A DNA stretch of 45,870 nt from Planctomycetota bacterium. GTDB lineage: Bacteria; Planctomycetota; JACQVX01. The position numbers and the translations under genes are program-made. The stretch lies in the NCBI GenBank assembly GCA_016209495.1, contig JACQVX010000169.1, positions 1-45,870 on the forward strand, written 5' to 3'. Below are positions 7,032 through 15,415 of the stretch, piece by piece. Every line of letters begins with the position of its first letter. The first letter of the stretch is position 1. Below the pieces are notes generated by a model, which made no database searches, had not been told where the DNA came from, and saw nothing but the letters and a program-made list of their open reading frames with translations.

Positions 7032-10000
7032 CTAGCGCGGCCCGGCCCCCACCTCGACCCGGCTCGTCCCGGGGCCCGTGCGGACGACCCGCACCTGGAC
7101 GCCCACCTTCTCCGCCAGGCCCTCGACGTGCGAGATGATCCCCACCTGGCGACCGCCGGCCTGGAGGGCATCCAGGGCCGCCAGGGCCGTCTCCAGGGCC
7201 TCCGCGTCCAGGGTCCCGAATCCCTCGTCGATGAAGAGGGACTCCACCGGCGTGTCCGCAGAGGCCAGGGACGAGAGGCCCAGGGCCAGGGCCAGGGACA
7301 CCAGGAAACCCTCCCCCCCCGAGAGGCTGTGGACGCCCCGGACCTCGTCGCCCATGGCCCGGTCGATGACCTGCAAGTCCAGGGCGTGGCCCGGGACGCG
7401 CGAGAGCCGGTATCGGCGCGCCAGCTCCTCCAGGTGCCGGTTGGCATGGGCCACGAGCCGTTCCATGGTGAGCCCCTGGGCGAACCCGCGGAACCGGGAG
7501 CCGTCGTGGGAACCCACGAGGGCGTCCATCCGGGCCCAGAGGGCCGCCGCCTCCTCCCGCGCGCGGACGCGGAGCGCCGCCTCCGCGCGCCGGCCCCGCG
7601 CCTGATCGTCCTGCCGCAGCCGGAGCTCCAGCTCCCGCCAGCGCCCCTCGGCCTGGTCCAGGGCGGCCACCGTGGCCACGAGCGCGGTCTCGGCCTCCGT
7701 GGCCGGGAGCCCCGGGGCCTCCGAGGCGTCGTGGCGGGCCAGGGCCGCTCGGCGATCCCCCAGGACCGCCTGCGCCTGCTGGAGCCGGTCGTGGAAGGCA
7801 GATAGCGCGGCGCGCTCCGCCTCGCACCAGACCGCCCCGAGGGCCAGCCGGCGGCTCAGGGTAGCCCGGTCCATGCCCCCCGACGCGAGCGCGGCCTCCA
7901 GGCCAGCCCCGGCCTCCGTATGCTCGCGGAACCGCTCCCGGTGCGCGGCCGCGCGGTCCGCCTCCCTCTCCCGGGCCGCCGCCAGCGCGCGGGCCGCCTC
8001 CTCGCGGGCGTCCCGGGCCTCCGCCTCCCTCTGCCGCCATCGGCCGAGGGAGGACGCCAGGTCGGCGTGGGCCAGGGCGGCGGGACGCACGCGCGCCCCC
8101 GGCGGGGGGGCGGCCCCCGCGACCCGGCCGAGCTCCCGCTCCGGGGCCTCGAGGGCGAGGAGCGCCTCGACCCCCTCCACCGCCGAACTCGACTCCGGGC
8201 CCGTCTCCCGCTCCACGGCCCGGCCGACTTCGCCCCACTCCCGCTCGCCCCGCTCGGCCTCCAGCCGGGCCGCCTCCACCACGCGCAGGCCCTCCGCCGC
8301 GCCGTCCGCCGCCGAGCGGGCCGCCGCCGCGCGCCCCTCGGCCGCGAGGAGCGCGGCCTCCTCCGCCTCCAGGCTGGCCATGTCCCGACGGGCCCCCTCG
8401 AGGCACGCGCGGGCCGCCTCCAGGGCGCGCCCGTCCGCGACCTCCTGCGGCAGTTCCGCGAGCGTCCTGCGGACCTCGGCCCACCGGCCCCGGGGGACCT
8501 CCAGGGCGGCCTCGGCCTCCAGGGCGCGGCCCCGCGCCTCCTCCATGGCGCGTCCCCGCGCCCCCCCGCGCTCCTCGGCCCGGGCCACGGCCTCCGACGC
8601 GTCCCGCCACGCCGATTCGGCCTCGGCCACCCGCGCCCCCAGGGCCGCGAGCGCCTGATCCGGCACGAGCGCCGCCCAGGGGTGCTCCGGAGAGCCGCAG
8701 AGGGGACAGGGCTCCCCGGGCCTGAGCCCCGCGCGGTGGGCCTCCAGGTCCCTCACCGCCTCGGCCTGCCGGAGGACCTCGCGCTCGGAGGCCAGCCGGG
8801 ACCAGGCCTGGGCCGAGCGCGAGCGCGCCCGGCACGCCTCCTCCCGCTCCAGGCCCTCCGCGCGCCCCTCGGCGAGGGCCTCCTCGCGGGACCGCCCCGC
8901 CGCCTGCACCAGGCGCATGGCCTCCCGGGAGGCCCCGGCGGCGGCCACGGCCCCATCGTGGCGCCCCTGGAGGACCCCGCGCCGCCGGGCGAGCCCCTCG
9001 CGCGTCCCCGGCGCCACAGATGCCTCCGCGGCGGCCAGCTCCCCCAGGGCGGACTCCAGGGAGCGGACCGCCGCCCGGTGCCGCGACTCGGCCTCGGCCC
9101 GTGCCGCCCCGGCCGAGGCGAGCCCCCGGGCGGCCTCCCCCGCCGCGGCGACGAGGAGCCGCCGCCGCTCCTCCAGGGCCGCGGCCAGGGCCTCCCCCCT
9201 CTGGCGCAGGACGGTCTCAGCCTGGGCCCGCCCCTGGCGGGCCTGGTCGTGGGAGCCCCGGGCCGCCTCCCAGGCCGCGTCGGCGAGGTCCGCGCGTTCC
9301 AGGAGCGGACGCAGCCCCTGGGCCGCCTCCACTCGGGCCAGCTCCTCCCTCCGGGGGCCCGCCCCCTCCCAGGCGGCCGTGGCCTCGGCGAGCCGCGATT
9401 CCGCCGAGCGCACGTCGGAGTGCAGGAGGGCGCGGGCACGGTGCCACTCCACCGCGGCGGCCGCGCGCGAGCGCTCCGCCTCCGCCGCCCCACGGGCCGC
9501 CCGCGCGGCCTCGCGGGCGGCCTCCAGATCGAGCCGTGAGGGCTCGTCCAGGGTGATCTGGGAGGCCGCCGCGTCCCGGAGCGCCGCCACGGCGCGCTGC
9601 TCCTCCCGGGCCCGTTCGTGGGCCGCCACGGACAGCCGGCCGTAGATGGCGGTGCCCGTCACCTTCTCGAGGAGCCCGGAGCGCTCCCCCGCGTCGGCCT
9701 TCAGGAAGGCCGCGAAGTCCCCCTGGGCCAGGAGGGCCGAGCGGCGGAACTGGTCGAAGGAGAGCCCCAGCCTCTCCTCGATGGCCGCCAGGGTCTCCGT
9801 GGCGGTGCCCCCCAGGGAGGGGCCGCCCCCCAGCTCACGGAGCGAGTGCTCCGCGGACTGGAGCCGCGCCCCGGCCCGGCGACGGGCCGTGCGCACCTGC
9901 CAGCGGGCCCGGTAGGCCCGCCGGTCCCGGCCCACGAAGTCCACCTCGGCCCAGGCCTCGCCCGTCCCGCGCCGGAGGACCGAGCGGGCGTCCTGGGCCC

Positions 10001-10241
10001 TGAGGCGCAGCTCCTCCGGCGAACCCTCGGCGCCGATGGGCGAGCCGCCGCTACCGGACAGCCGCGGCGTGCGGTCGTAGAGGGCCAGGCACAGGGCGTC
10101 CAGGAGGGTGGTCTTCCCGGACCCGGTGGGACCCGTGATGGCATAGAGGCCCGCGCGGTCCAGGGGCGGCCGGGCCAGATCCACCTCGAACTCGCCCGCC
10201 AGGCTGGCCAGGTTGCAGCCGCGGACGGCAAGCACCTTCAC
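7032..10241 (-). CDS. sbcC: Exonuclease subunit SbcC
   Basis: A 1069-residue SMC-like ATPase. It is the DNA-end-tethering subunit of the SbcCD (Mre11-Rad50) nuclease, which processes hairpins and blocked double-strand ends. Visible features are Walker A GPTGSGKTT (residues 37-45), long Ala/Arg/Glu-rich coiled coils, a zinc hook CPLCG near residue 513 in the middle, and the C-terminal signature LSGGEGFLVSLALALGLSSL with Walker B LFIDEGFGTLD near residue 1000. Length and order match the family. The start is a GTG at 10241 overlapping the sbcD stop (GTGA), so the two subunits are translationally coupled. The coiled-coil region is so GC-rich that all six frames stay open for long stretches. Confidence 0.95.
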   Translation of the reverse strand: MKVLAVRGCNLASLAGEFEVDLARPPLDRAGLYAITGPTGSGKTTLLDALCLALYDRTPRLSGSGGSPIGAEGSPEELRLRAQDARSVLRRGTGEAWAEVDFVGRDRRAYRARWQVRTARRRAGARLQSAEHSLRELGGGPSLGGTATETLAAIEERLGLSFDQFRRSALLAQGDFAAFLKADAGERSGLLEKVTGTAIYGRLSVAAHERAREEQRAVAALRDAAASQITLDEPSRLDLEAAREAARAARGAAEAERSRAAAAVEWHRARALLHSDVRSAESRLAEATAAWEGAGPRREELARVEAAQGLRPLLERADLADAAWEAARGSHDQARQGRAQAETVLRQRGEALAAALEERRRLLVAAAGEAARGLASAGAARAEAESRHRAAVRSLESALGELAAAEASVAPGTREGLARRRGVLQGRHDGAVAAAGASREAMRLVQAAGRSREEALAEGRAEGLEREEACRARSRSAQAWSRLASEREVLRQAEAVRDLEAHRAGLRPGEPCPLCGSPEHPWAALVPDQALAALGARVAEAESAWRDASEAVARAEERGGARGRAMEEARGRALEAEAALEVPRGRWAEVRRTLAELPQEVADGRALEAARACLEGARRDMASLEAEEAALLAAEGRAAAARSAADGAAEGLRVVEAARLEAERGEREWGEVGRAVERETGPESSSAVEGVEALLALEAPERELGRVAGAAPPPGARVRPAALAHADLASSLGRWRQREAEARDAREEAARALAAAREREADRAAAHRERFREHTEAGAGLEAALASGGMDRATLSRRLALGAVWCEAERAALSAFHDRLQQAQAVLGDRRAALARHDASEAPGLPATEAETALVATVAALDQAEGRWRELELRLRQDDQARGRRAEAALRVRAREEAAALWARMDALVGSHDGSRFRGFAQGLTMERLVAHANRHLEELARRYRLSRVPGHALDLQVIDRAMGDEVRGVHSLSGGEGFLVSLALALGLSSLASADTPVESLFIDEGFGTLDAEALETALAALDALQAGGRQVGIISHVEGLAEKVGVQVRVVRTGPGTSRVEVGAGPR

Positions 10242-11482
10242 GCGGCGTCCTCCTGTCCGACCTGGTCCACGAGCTCATGCAAGGCGCCGAGCAGGGCCTC
10301 CGGGGGCTCGCCCTCGTGTTGCCTCGCCCAGAGGAGCCGGAAGACCTCCTCGACCCCCAGCTCGTCCAGGCTGGCCCTCGGGACGGCCTCCGGGAGGGCC
10401 GCCCCGGAGCCCCCGTAGGAGGCCGAGACGGAGGCGAGGCGGACCGCACGGCCCTCCAGGAGGGCCTCCACCTCCTGCCGGAGGCCGGGCCTGGGCCCGT
10501 CCAGCCGGACGCGCACCTCCAGGTAGGGCCAGGCCTCCTCGGGCCGCCCCGCGCGGGCCGGGAGGGCGCCCAGGGCCGCCGCCAGCCCCGCCGCCGGCAA
10601 CTCCCCCAGGGGGGGGACCCGCAGGATCTCCACGGCCCGAGGGACCTCCAGCGGGCGGACCCGGTGAAGCCGAGCCCCGTCCAGCTCCACCAGGAGGACC
10701 TGGTGCCGGTAGTCGCGTTCGGCCAGGGAGAGGGGCAGGGGCGAGCCCGGATAGCGGATCTCCGGGCGGCCCACCGTCTGGGCCAGGTGCAGGTGTCCCA
10801 GGGCCACGTAGCTCAGGTCCCCCGGGAAGAGGTCCGCCGGCAGGGCGTGCTGGTTCCCGCCCAGGACCTTCCTCTCGGAGAGCTCGCTCAGGGCGCCCCC
10901 GCTCAGGTAGCAATGGCCCATGGCCAGCAGGGCCTGGCCGGACCCGAGGCGCCGCCTCGCCGCCTCCAGGACCTCGGCGTAGACCGCGCGCACCCCTTCG
11001 ACCAGCTCGTCCGCGCCGCCCTCGACCCGGGGGAGGTCGGTGGGGCGCAGGTACGGGACCGCCGCCACCTGGGCCGCCACCTCCCCGGAGGCCTCCGCCA
11101 GCGGGACCACGGCGCGGTCCAGGTCGATGGCGCCACCCGCCGCGCGGGGCAGGCCCCCCACCACGCGGACCCGTAGGGCCTCCAGAAGGGCCCGGGGCGC
11201 GTCGAGCCGGGCGGCGGAGTCGTGGTTCCCCCCGATGACCACCACCGAGAGCCGCGGGTGGCGCGCACAGGCCTCGGCCAGGAACCGGTACCAGGCCTCC
11301 AGGGCGGTCGCCGGGGGATTGGCCGTCTCGAAGACGTCGCCCGCGATGAGGAGGACATCGACGCGATGCTCCCCCAGGACCGCGAGCAGCCACTCCAGGA
11401 ACCGCCGGTGCTCGTGGGCACGAGGATACTGGTATAGCGTGTGCCCCAGGTGCCAGTCCGCCGTGTGGACGATGCGCAGCAT
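10238..11482 (-). CDS. sbcD: Exonuclease subunit SbcD
   Basis: A 414-residue calcineurin-type metallophosphoesterase, the nuclease partner of SbcC. The di-metal motifs are complete: HTADWHLG (Asp9, His11), LLIAGDVFE (Asp49) and GGNHDS (Asn86, His87), with GHLH (in VALGHLHLAQ) further on. The start is the ATG at 11482, where the canonical MLRIVHTADWHLG opening begins. A longer reading to 11734 is not supported. It overlaps sbcC by 4 nt. The leader region to 11594 is shared with the divergent VOC gene. Confidence 0.95.
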   Translation of the reverse strand: MLRIVHTADWHLGHTLYQYPRAHEHRRFLEWLLAVLGEHRVDVLLIAGDVFETANPPATALEAWYRFLAEACARHPRLSVVVIGGNHDSAARLDAPRALLEALRVRVVGGLPRAAGGAIDLDRAVVPLAEASGEVAAQVAAVPYLRPTDLPRVEGGADELVEGVRAVYAEVLEAARRRLGSGQALLAMGHCYLSGGALSELSERKVLGGNQHALPADLFPGDLSYVALGHLHLAQTVGRPEIRYPGSPLPLSLAERDYRHQVLLVELDGARLHRVRPLEVPRAVEILRVPPLGELPAAGLAAALGALPARAGRPEEAWPYLEVRVRLDGPRPGLRQEVEALLEGRAVRLASVSASYGGSGAALPEAVPRASLDELGVEEVFRLLWARQHEGEPPEALLGALHELVDQVGQEDAA

Positions 11483-11500
11483 GCACGGCTCCGATTCCGC

Positions 11501-11528
11501 TTGACCCGGCCGGCGCTCGCCGTAGGAT
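11501..11528 (+). promoter_or_regulatory. Sigma-70-type promoter for the VOC gene
   Basis: TTGACC (11501-11506, 5 of 6) and TAGGAT (11523-11528, 4 of 6) are separated by 16 nt. The same TTGA--/TAGGAT pair with 16-nt spacing recurs before the yqeC-like gene at 40157. Confidence 0.5.
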
Positions 11529-11594
11529 CCCGCACTCCCGCAGGCGTGGACCGGCGGGAACAACCCCCATTCTAGTGCAATGAGGAGCCATTCG

Positions 11595-12056
11595 ATGCCC
11601 ACCGCCACAAAGAGCAAGTCTGCCCCCAAGGTGAAGGCTGTCACCGTCCCGGTGGAGACTGCCAGCACCTGTTGCGATACCGCCGAGACGTCCTGGACGC
11701 CCGTCAACGGCACCATCTGCCACGTCGAGTTCAACGTCCCGGACCTGGAGGCCGCGAAGAAGTTCTACGGCGACCTCTTCGGCTGGCAGTTCATGCCCTT
11801 CGGCGCCACCGAGTATTACTTCCAGACCCCGGGCAACGCGGGGCCCTGCGGCTGCATCATGAAGGGCGACGCGGCCACCGACGGGAAGACCATGGTCTAC
11901 GTCAACGTGAGCGACATGTCCGCGGCCCTGACCAAGGCGCGCAAGCTCGGCGCCACGACCTGCAAGACGCGGACGGAGATCCCGGGCGGCCACGGCTTCT
12001 TCGCCCAGATCCAGGCCCCCGAGGGCAACGTCCTGGGGATCTACAGCCGGAACTAG
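11595..12056 (+). CDS. VOC (glyoxalase/bleomycin resistance superfamily) protein
   Basis: A 153-residue protein. After a 35-residue low-complexity Thr/Lys/Val-rich N-terminus, it has VNGTICHVEFNVPDLEAAKKFYGDLFGW, the classic opening of a VOC beta-alpha-beta-beta-beta module. It closes with GGHGFFAQIQAPEGNVLGIYS, the usual C-terminal strand. His in CHVEF and Glu in APEGN occupy the usual metal-ligand positions. The ATG at 11595 is preferred over 11580 because GAGGAG lies 7 nt before it. It forms a monocistronic unit: a promoter at 11501 and a strong hairpin at 12081. Many VOC proteins of this type are of unknown substrate. Confidence 0.85.
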   Translation: MPTATKSKSAPKVKAVTVPVETASTCCDTAETSWTPVNGTICHVEFNVPDLEAAKKFYGDLFGWQFMPFGATEYYFQTPGNAGPCGCIMKGDAATDGKTMVYVNVSDMSAALTKARKLGATTCKTRTEIPGGHGFFAQIQAPEGNVLGIYSRN

Positions 12057-12080
12057 GCCCGCACCTCCTGAGGCATTGCA

Positions 12081-12110
12081 CGGCCGGACCGGCCCTCGCC
12101 GGTCCGGCCG
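12081..12110. terminator. Strong 12-bp hairpin between convergent genes
   Basis: CGGCCGGACCGG (12081-12092) and its perfect complement (12099-12110) enclose a 6-nt loop, followed by TCGCGTTTC. It lies between the VOC stop (12056) and the end of the receiver gene (12118), so it probably terminates both. The T run is short, as is common in such GC-rich genomes. Confidence 0.75.
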
Positions 12111-12117
12111 TCGCGTT

Positions 12118-12477
12118 TCATGGGGGGGACACGGCGACCCGGAGGCTGGAGCAGGGGAAGGGCTTCCGGAGGAAGGCGTCGCAGCCCGGGGGCGCGCCCG
12201 CCGCGCCGCCGGTCATCACCACCACCCGGGCCACCGCCTGGGCCATGCCCCGGGCCGCTGCCACGACCGCCCCGCCGTTCGCCCCGGGCATTTGCAGATC
12301 CGTGACCACCAGGTCGAAGGGCCCCCCGCTCGCTAGCGCCTCGCAGGCCTCCCGGCCGTCCGCGCAGGCGACCACGCGGTAGCCGAGACCCTCCAGACAG
12401 CGGCACACCATCTCCCGGTAGCCTCGGTCGTCGTCCGCCACCAGGGCCCTGAGCGGGCGTATTGACGGGGTTTCCAC
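12118..12477 (-). CDS. Stand-alone receiver (CheY-like) response regulator
   Basis: A single receiver domain of 119 residues with all key residues: the acidic pocket VADDD (15-17), the phospho-acceptor Asp60 in VVTDLQMPG, Thr89 in VMTGG and Lys105 in LRKPF. No output domain follows. The frame is open further upstream to 12531 and 12636. However, codons there lose the G/C-third-position bias and overlap a perfect hairpin and a promoter on the other strand, so GTG at 12477 is chosen. It is divergent from the S24-like regulator. No histidine kinase is adjacent and the partner is unknown. Confidence 0.8.
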   Translation of the reverse strand: METPSIRPLRALVADDDRGYREMVCRCLEGLGYRVVACADGREACEALASGGPFDLVVTDLQMPGANGGAVVAAARGMAQAVARVVVMTGGAAGAPPGCDAFLRKPFPCSSLRVAVSPP

Positions 12478-12490
12478 GGCTGGATAGAGT
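12462..12490 (+). promoter_or_regulatory. Sigma-70-type promoter of the S24-like regulator
   Basis: TTGACG (12462-12467, 5 of 6) and TAGAGT (12485-12490, 4 of 6) are separated by 17 nt. The transcript would start near 12497 and have a leader of about 130 nt, including a 16-bp hairpin, before the TTG start at 12629. It overlaps the first codons of the receiver gene on the other strand. Confidence 0.5.
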
Positions 12491-12509
12491 CCATCCCTTC
12501 GCGGCCGAG

Positions 12510-12552
12510 GACGACGGGACGGCGCGGGCATGACCTGCGCCGTCCCGTCGTC
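12510..12552. promoter_or_regulatory. 16-bp perfect inverted repeat in a divergent leader (attenuator or binding site)
   Basis: GACGACGGGACGGCGC (12510-12525) and its exact complement (12537-12552) enclose an 11-nt loop, GGGCATGACCT. On the plus strand it is followed by GTTTCGGGG. In a plus-strand transcript it would be a very stable hairpin early in the leader of the S24-like gene. In minus-strand transcripts it precedes the receiver gene. Confidence 0.8.
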
Positions 12553-12628
12553 GTTTCGGGGATACCATCCATATGGAGAATTCCCCACGGAAATACCTCT
12601 CTCTTTCGATAGGCCTGGCCGCCGGACC

Positions 12629-13339
12629 TTGCCCATCTACGCCCGGCTGGAAGCCCTCCGGACCCGGCTCCGGCTGAACAAGTCCGCCTTCGCGCACCTC
12701 CTCGGGTACGCGGTCCCCTCCTACAAGCCCACCATCTCCCCCGGTCCCGCGGAACTGGGCCGGCTCCTGTGCGCTGCCCGGGAGAGGGGCCTGAGCGTGG
12801 ACGAGGTATGGCTGCTCCTGGGCCGGGGGCCCATGGAGCGCGCGGCGGAGCCCCGTGCGGGCTTCGCCCCGGGGCGCTGGGGCCTCCCCTCCCTGGGGAC
12901 CCGACCCGTGGATGGGTTCCCCTGGCCCTCCCGGCCGCCCTCCGAGTCGGCCAGCGTCACGGCCCGCCTCTACCGGCCGTGGCGAGTGGCCCTGGTGGCC
13001 CTGGGGGGCTCCATGTCCCCCCTGGTGGAACCGGGCGACCTCTGTCTGTTCGACCGCCGGGTCCACCCATCCAACGGGGACGTGGCCCTGGTGCGCCTGG
13101 CCCGGGGAAGGTCCCCGAGCGAGGAGGCCGTGGTGCGCCAGTGGTTCGACCACGGCAACGCGTTGGAGCTGCGGCCAGCGCGAATCGGGCGCGCCCACCC
13201 ACCCCTGGTCCTCTACCGGCACGCTCGCCGCTGGCTCCTGGAGGGACGCCCGGTGGGCCTGGAGGTGGAGGGGGTCCTGGTGCACCTCCAGCGCGATCTG
13301 GGTGGCGCCACGTCGGCGGAGGACCGCCCGGGACGGTAG
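12629..13339 (+). CDS. S24/LexA-like transcriptional regulator with N-terminal helix-turn-helix-like domain
   Basis: A 236-residue protein. The N-terminal part (ARLEALRTRLRLNKSAFAHLLGY) resembles a helix-turn-helix of phage-repressor type. The C-terminal half carries the S24 signature LGGSMSPLVEPGDLCLFDRR. The Ser of the Ser-Lys dyad is present. The position that normally holds the catalytic Lys (VKRL) reads VRQW, so self-cleavage is doubtful. The frame is open to an ATG at 12530. Codons 12541-12628 have A/T in about half of third positions, unlike the rest of the gene, and overlap a hairpin, so the TTG at 12629 is taken as the start. The GHL10 gene follows after 10 nt. Its targets are unknown; autoregulation through the AT-richer leader is plausible. 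Confidence 0.7.
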   Translation: MPIYARLEALRTRLRLNKSAFAHLLGYAVPSYKPTISPGPAELGRLLCAARERGLSVDEVWLLLGRGPMERAAEPRAGFAPGRWGLPSLGTRPVDGFPWPSRPPSESASVTARLYRPWRVALVALGGSMSPLVEPGDLCLFDRRVHPSNGDVALVRLARGRSPSEEAVVRQWFDHGNALELRPARIGRAHPPLVLYRHARRWLLEGRPVGLEVEGVLVHLQRDLGGATSAEDRPGR

Positions 13340-13349
13340 TCTAGGGCGC

Positions 13350-14507
13350 ATGGGCAGGGAGGGCATCGGCTGGTCGCTGCTCGGCAGTATGGTCCTCGCG
13401 GTCCTGGCGACCGTGGGCCACCTCCGGCGCGAGCGCCACGGCCCGCCCCCCGAGGTGCGGGCCGTCTGGGTGACCCGCTTCGACTACCGCTCGGCCGGGG
13501 ACGTGGCCGCCATCTTCGCGGGCGCGGCCTCCCTAGGCTTCAATCGGGTGCTCTTCCAGGTGCGGGGCGAGGCGGACGCCCTCTACGCCTCGCGCCTGGA
13601 GCCCTGGAGCGAGCGCCTGGGCGGAGGCGACCCGGGCTGGGACCCGCTGGCGGAGGCGGTGGCCGCGGCGCGCCGCCGGGGCGTGGCCCTCGAGGCCTGG
13701 ATCAACCTCATGCCCCTTTGGCGAGGGACGACGCCGCCGCGGGACCCGGCCCACCCCTACCGCCTGCACCCGGAGTGGGTGGTGGTGGGCCGGGACGGCC
13801 GGCCCCAGGCCCTGAACGCCCACTACACCTCGGCCAACCCGGCGCGCGAGGACGTGCGCGCCCACCTCGCGGCCGTGGCGGCGGAGATCGCCTCCCTCTA
13901 CGACGTGGACGCGGTGCACCTGGACTACGTCCGATACGTGACAGACCTGGCGGACGGCCAGGACTTCGGCCACGACCCGGTCTCGCTCGCGGCCTTCGGC
14001 GGCGACCCGGCAGCGGAACCGGAGGCCTGGGGCCGCTTCAAGCGCGACCAGGTGACCGAGGCGGTGCGGGCCATCCGGCGCCGGGTGCGCGACGCGCGGC
14101 CCGGCTGCGCCCTCACCGCCGCCGTCTTCCCCACGGAGGCCTCCCGGGCGCGGGTCTGCCAGGACGCTGGCCGCTGGGCCCGCGAGGGACTGGTGGACGC
14201 CCTCTACCCCATGCTCTACGACAGGGACGACGCCCAGTTCGCCGAGCGGGCCGCCCAGGCCCTCCGCCTGGGCCCCGTACCGGTCTATCCGGGCATCGGC
14301 GCCTTCCAGCACCCGGAGGCGGAACAGACCGTGCGCCAGGTGGAGATCGCCCGCGCCGCCGGGGCCCGGGGCTTCGCCCTGTTCTGCTACGCCTCGTTCT
14401 TCCCGTCCCGGGACGCCGAGGAGATCCCCGAACACGACGACGCGCTCCGCGAGCGGCGGCGCGGGGCCGTGGCCGAGGCGCTCTCGTTGCCGGACAGACG
14501 GGACTGA
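13350..14507 (+). CDS. GHL10-family (DUF187) glycoside-hydrolase-like envelope protein
   Basis: A 385-residue protein. A basic start and hydrophobic segment (GWSLLGSMVLAVLATVGHL) form a signal anchor. The rest is a TIM-barrel-like GHL10 domain: VRAVWVTRFDYRS, FNRVLFQVRGEADALY, GVALEAWINLMPLW and VDAVHLDYVRY match the conserved strands of YddW-like proteins. Known relatives are lipoproteins or secreted enzymes acting on glycans, some on denuded peptidoglycan. The ATG at 13350 is 7 nt after a TAGTCT -10-like hexamer, so a leaderless transcript is possible besides readthrough from the regulator. The BadF-like kinase follows after 5 nt, which suggests a sugar or muropeptide recycling pair. Confidence 0.85.
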   Translation: MGREGIGWSLLGSMVLAVLATVGHLRRERHGPPPEVRAVWVTRFDYRSAGDVAAIFAGAASLGFNRVLFQVRGEADALYASRLEPWSERLGGGDPGWDPLAEAVAAARRRGVALEAWINLMPLWRGTTPPRDPAHPYRLHPEWVVVGRDGRPQALNAHYTSANPAREDVRAHLAAVAAEIASLYDVDAVHLDYVRYVTDLADGQDFGHDPVSLAAFGGDPAAEPEAWGRFKRDQVTEAVRAIRRRVRDARPGCALTAAVFPTEASRARVCQDAGRWAREGLVDALYPMLYDRDDAQFAERAAQALRLGPVPVYPGIGAFQHPEAEQTVRQVEIARAAGARGFALFCYASFFPSRDAEEIPEHDDALRERRRGAVAEALSLPDRRD

Positions 14508-14512
14508 CCGGC

Positions 14513-15415
14513 GTGGGCGCGCGCTACTACGTGGGGGTGGACGCGGGCGGCAGCCGTACCCGCGCCGCGGTCTTCGACGAGGAGGGCCGGCGGCTGGGCG
14601 CGGCGGAGGCGGGACCCGGCAACGTCCGATACGAGGGAGCGGAGGCGGTAGAGGCGCGGCTCTCTTCGGCGGTGAGGGGCGCCCTGGAGGCCGCCGGGGC
14701 GCGGGAGGGCGAGGTGGCCGCCCTGGCCGCCGGGATCGCCGGCCTGGGGGGCGGCACGGCCACGCCCGCGTGGTTCCGGCGGCTCTGGGGCTTCCCCTCC
14801 CTCGCCACCTGGGACGGGGCCACCGCCTTCGCCGGGGCCCTGCCCGCGGGGTGCGGCGCGGTGGTCATCGCGGGGACAGGTGGCGTGGCCTACGCCCGCG
14901 CCGCTGACGGGCGCGAGGCGAGGGTCGGGGGCTGGGGCCCGGAGGTGCCCTCGGAATGGGGCGCCGACGCGATCGCCCGGGAGGCCCTGGCCGCCGCGGT
15001 GGAGGCCGAGGACGGCCGCCGCGGGCCCTCGCCCCTGACGGAGGCGCTGAGCTCGAGGCTGGGCCTCCCGGACACGGGCGAGCTGGCCCGGCTCGACCGA
15101 GCGGGCCTGGCCTCCCTGGCGCGGGTCGTGGGGGAGCTGGCGGGGCGGGACCCCACGGCGCGCTCCATCCTGGCGGGCGCCGCCTCGCGCATGGCCGGCG
15201 CCGTGGCCGTCGCCCTGGGCCGCGTGGGGCTGGCCGGCCTGGCCACCCCCGTCTCGTGGCAGGGTTCCGTCTTCCTCGCGGGAGCGCCGGTCCTCGAGCC
15301 CCTCGCCCTGGCCCTGGCGGCCCAGGCCCCCGGCGCCACCCTCGTGCCGCCGGCCGGCGATGCCCTGGACGGGGCCTGGCGCCTGGCCCGCGCTCACGCC
15401 GTCAGGGCGCGATAG
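14513..15415 (+). CDS. BadF/BadG/BcrA/BcrD-type ATPase, probable N-acetylglucosamine kinase-like sugar kinase
   Basis: A 300-residue ASKHA-fold protein. YYVGVDAGGSRTRAAVFD is the phosphate-1 motif, AGIAGLGGG and VIAGTGGVAYA are the phosphate-2/adenosine-like motifs, and VFLAGAPVLEPLA is the C-terminal motif. The family includes eukaryotic-type N-acetylglucosamine kinases and MurNAc/GlcNAc kinases. With the upstream GHL10 gene this suggests cytoplasmic phosphorylation of a released amino sugar (inference). The GTG start at 14513 follows the GHL10 stop by 5 nt. Its 3' end overlaps the end of the convergent ettA-like gene by 22 nt. Confidence 0.8.
   Translation: MGARYYVGVDAGGSRTRAAVFDEEGRRLGAAEAGPGNVRYEGAEAVEARLSSAVRGALEAAGAREGEVAALAAGIAGLGGGTATPAWFRRLWGFPSLATWDGATAFAGALPAGCGAVVIAGTGGVAYARAADGREARVGGWGPEVPSEWGADAIAREALAAAVEAEDGRRGPSPLTEALSSRLGLPDTGELARLDRAGLASLARVVGELAGRDPTARSILAGAASRMAGAVAVALGRVGLAGLATPVSWQGSVFLAGAPVLEPLALALAAQAPGATLVPPAGDALDGAWRLARAHAVRAR

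Noticed and set aside
12530-12531. ATG starts for the S24-like gene (12530, plus) and the receiver (12531, minus)
   Set aside because: Both ATGs lie in the loop of a 16-bp perfect hairpin, no SD precedes them and the codons that follow lack the GC3 bias of genuine coding sequence.
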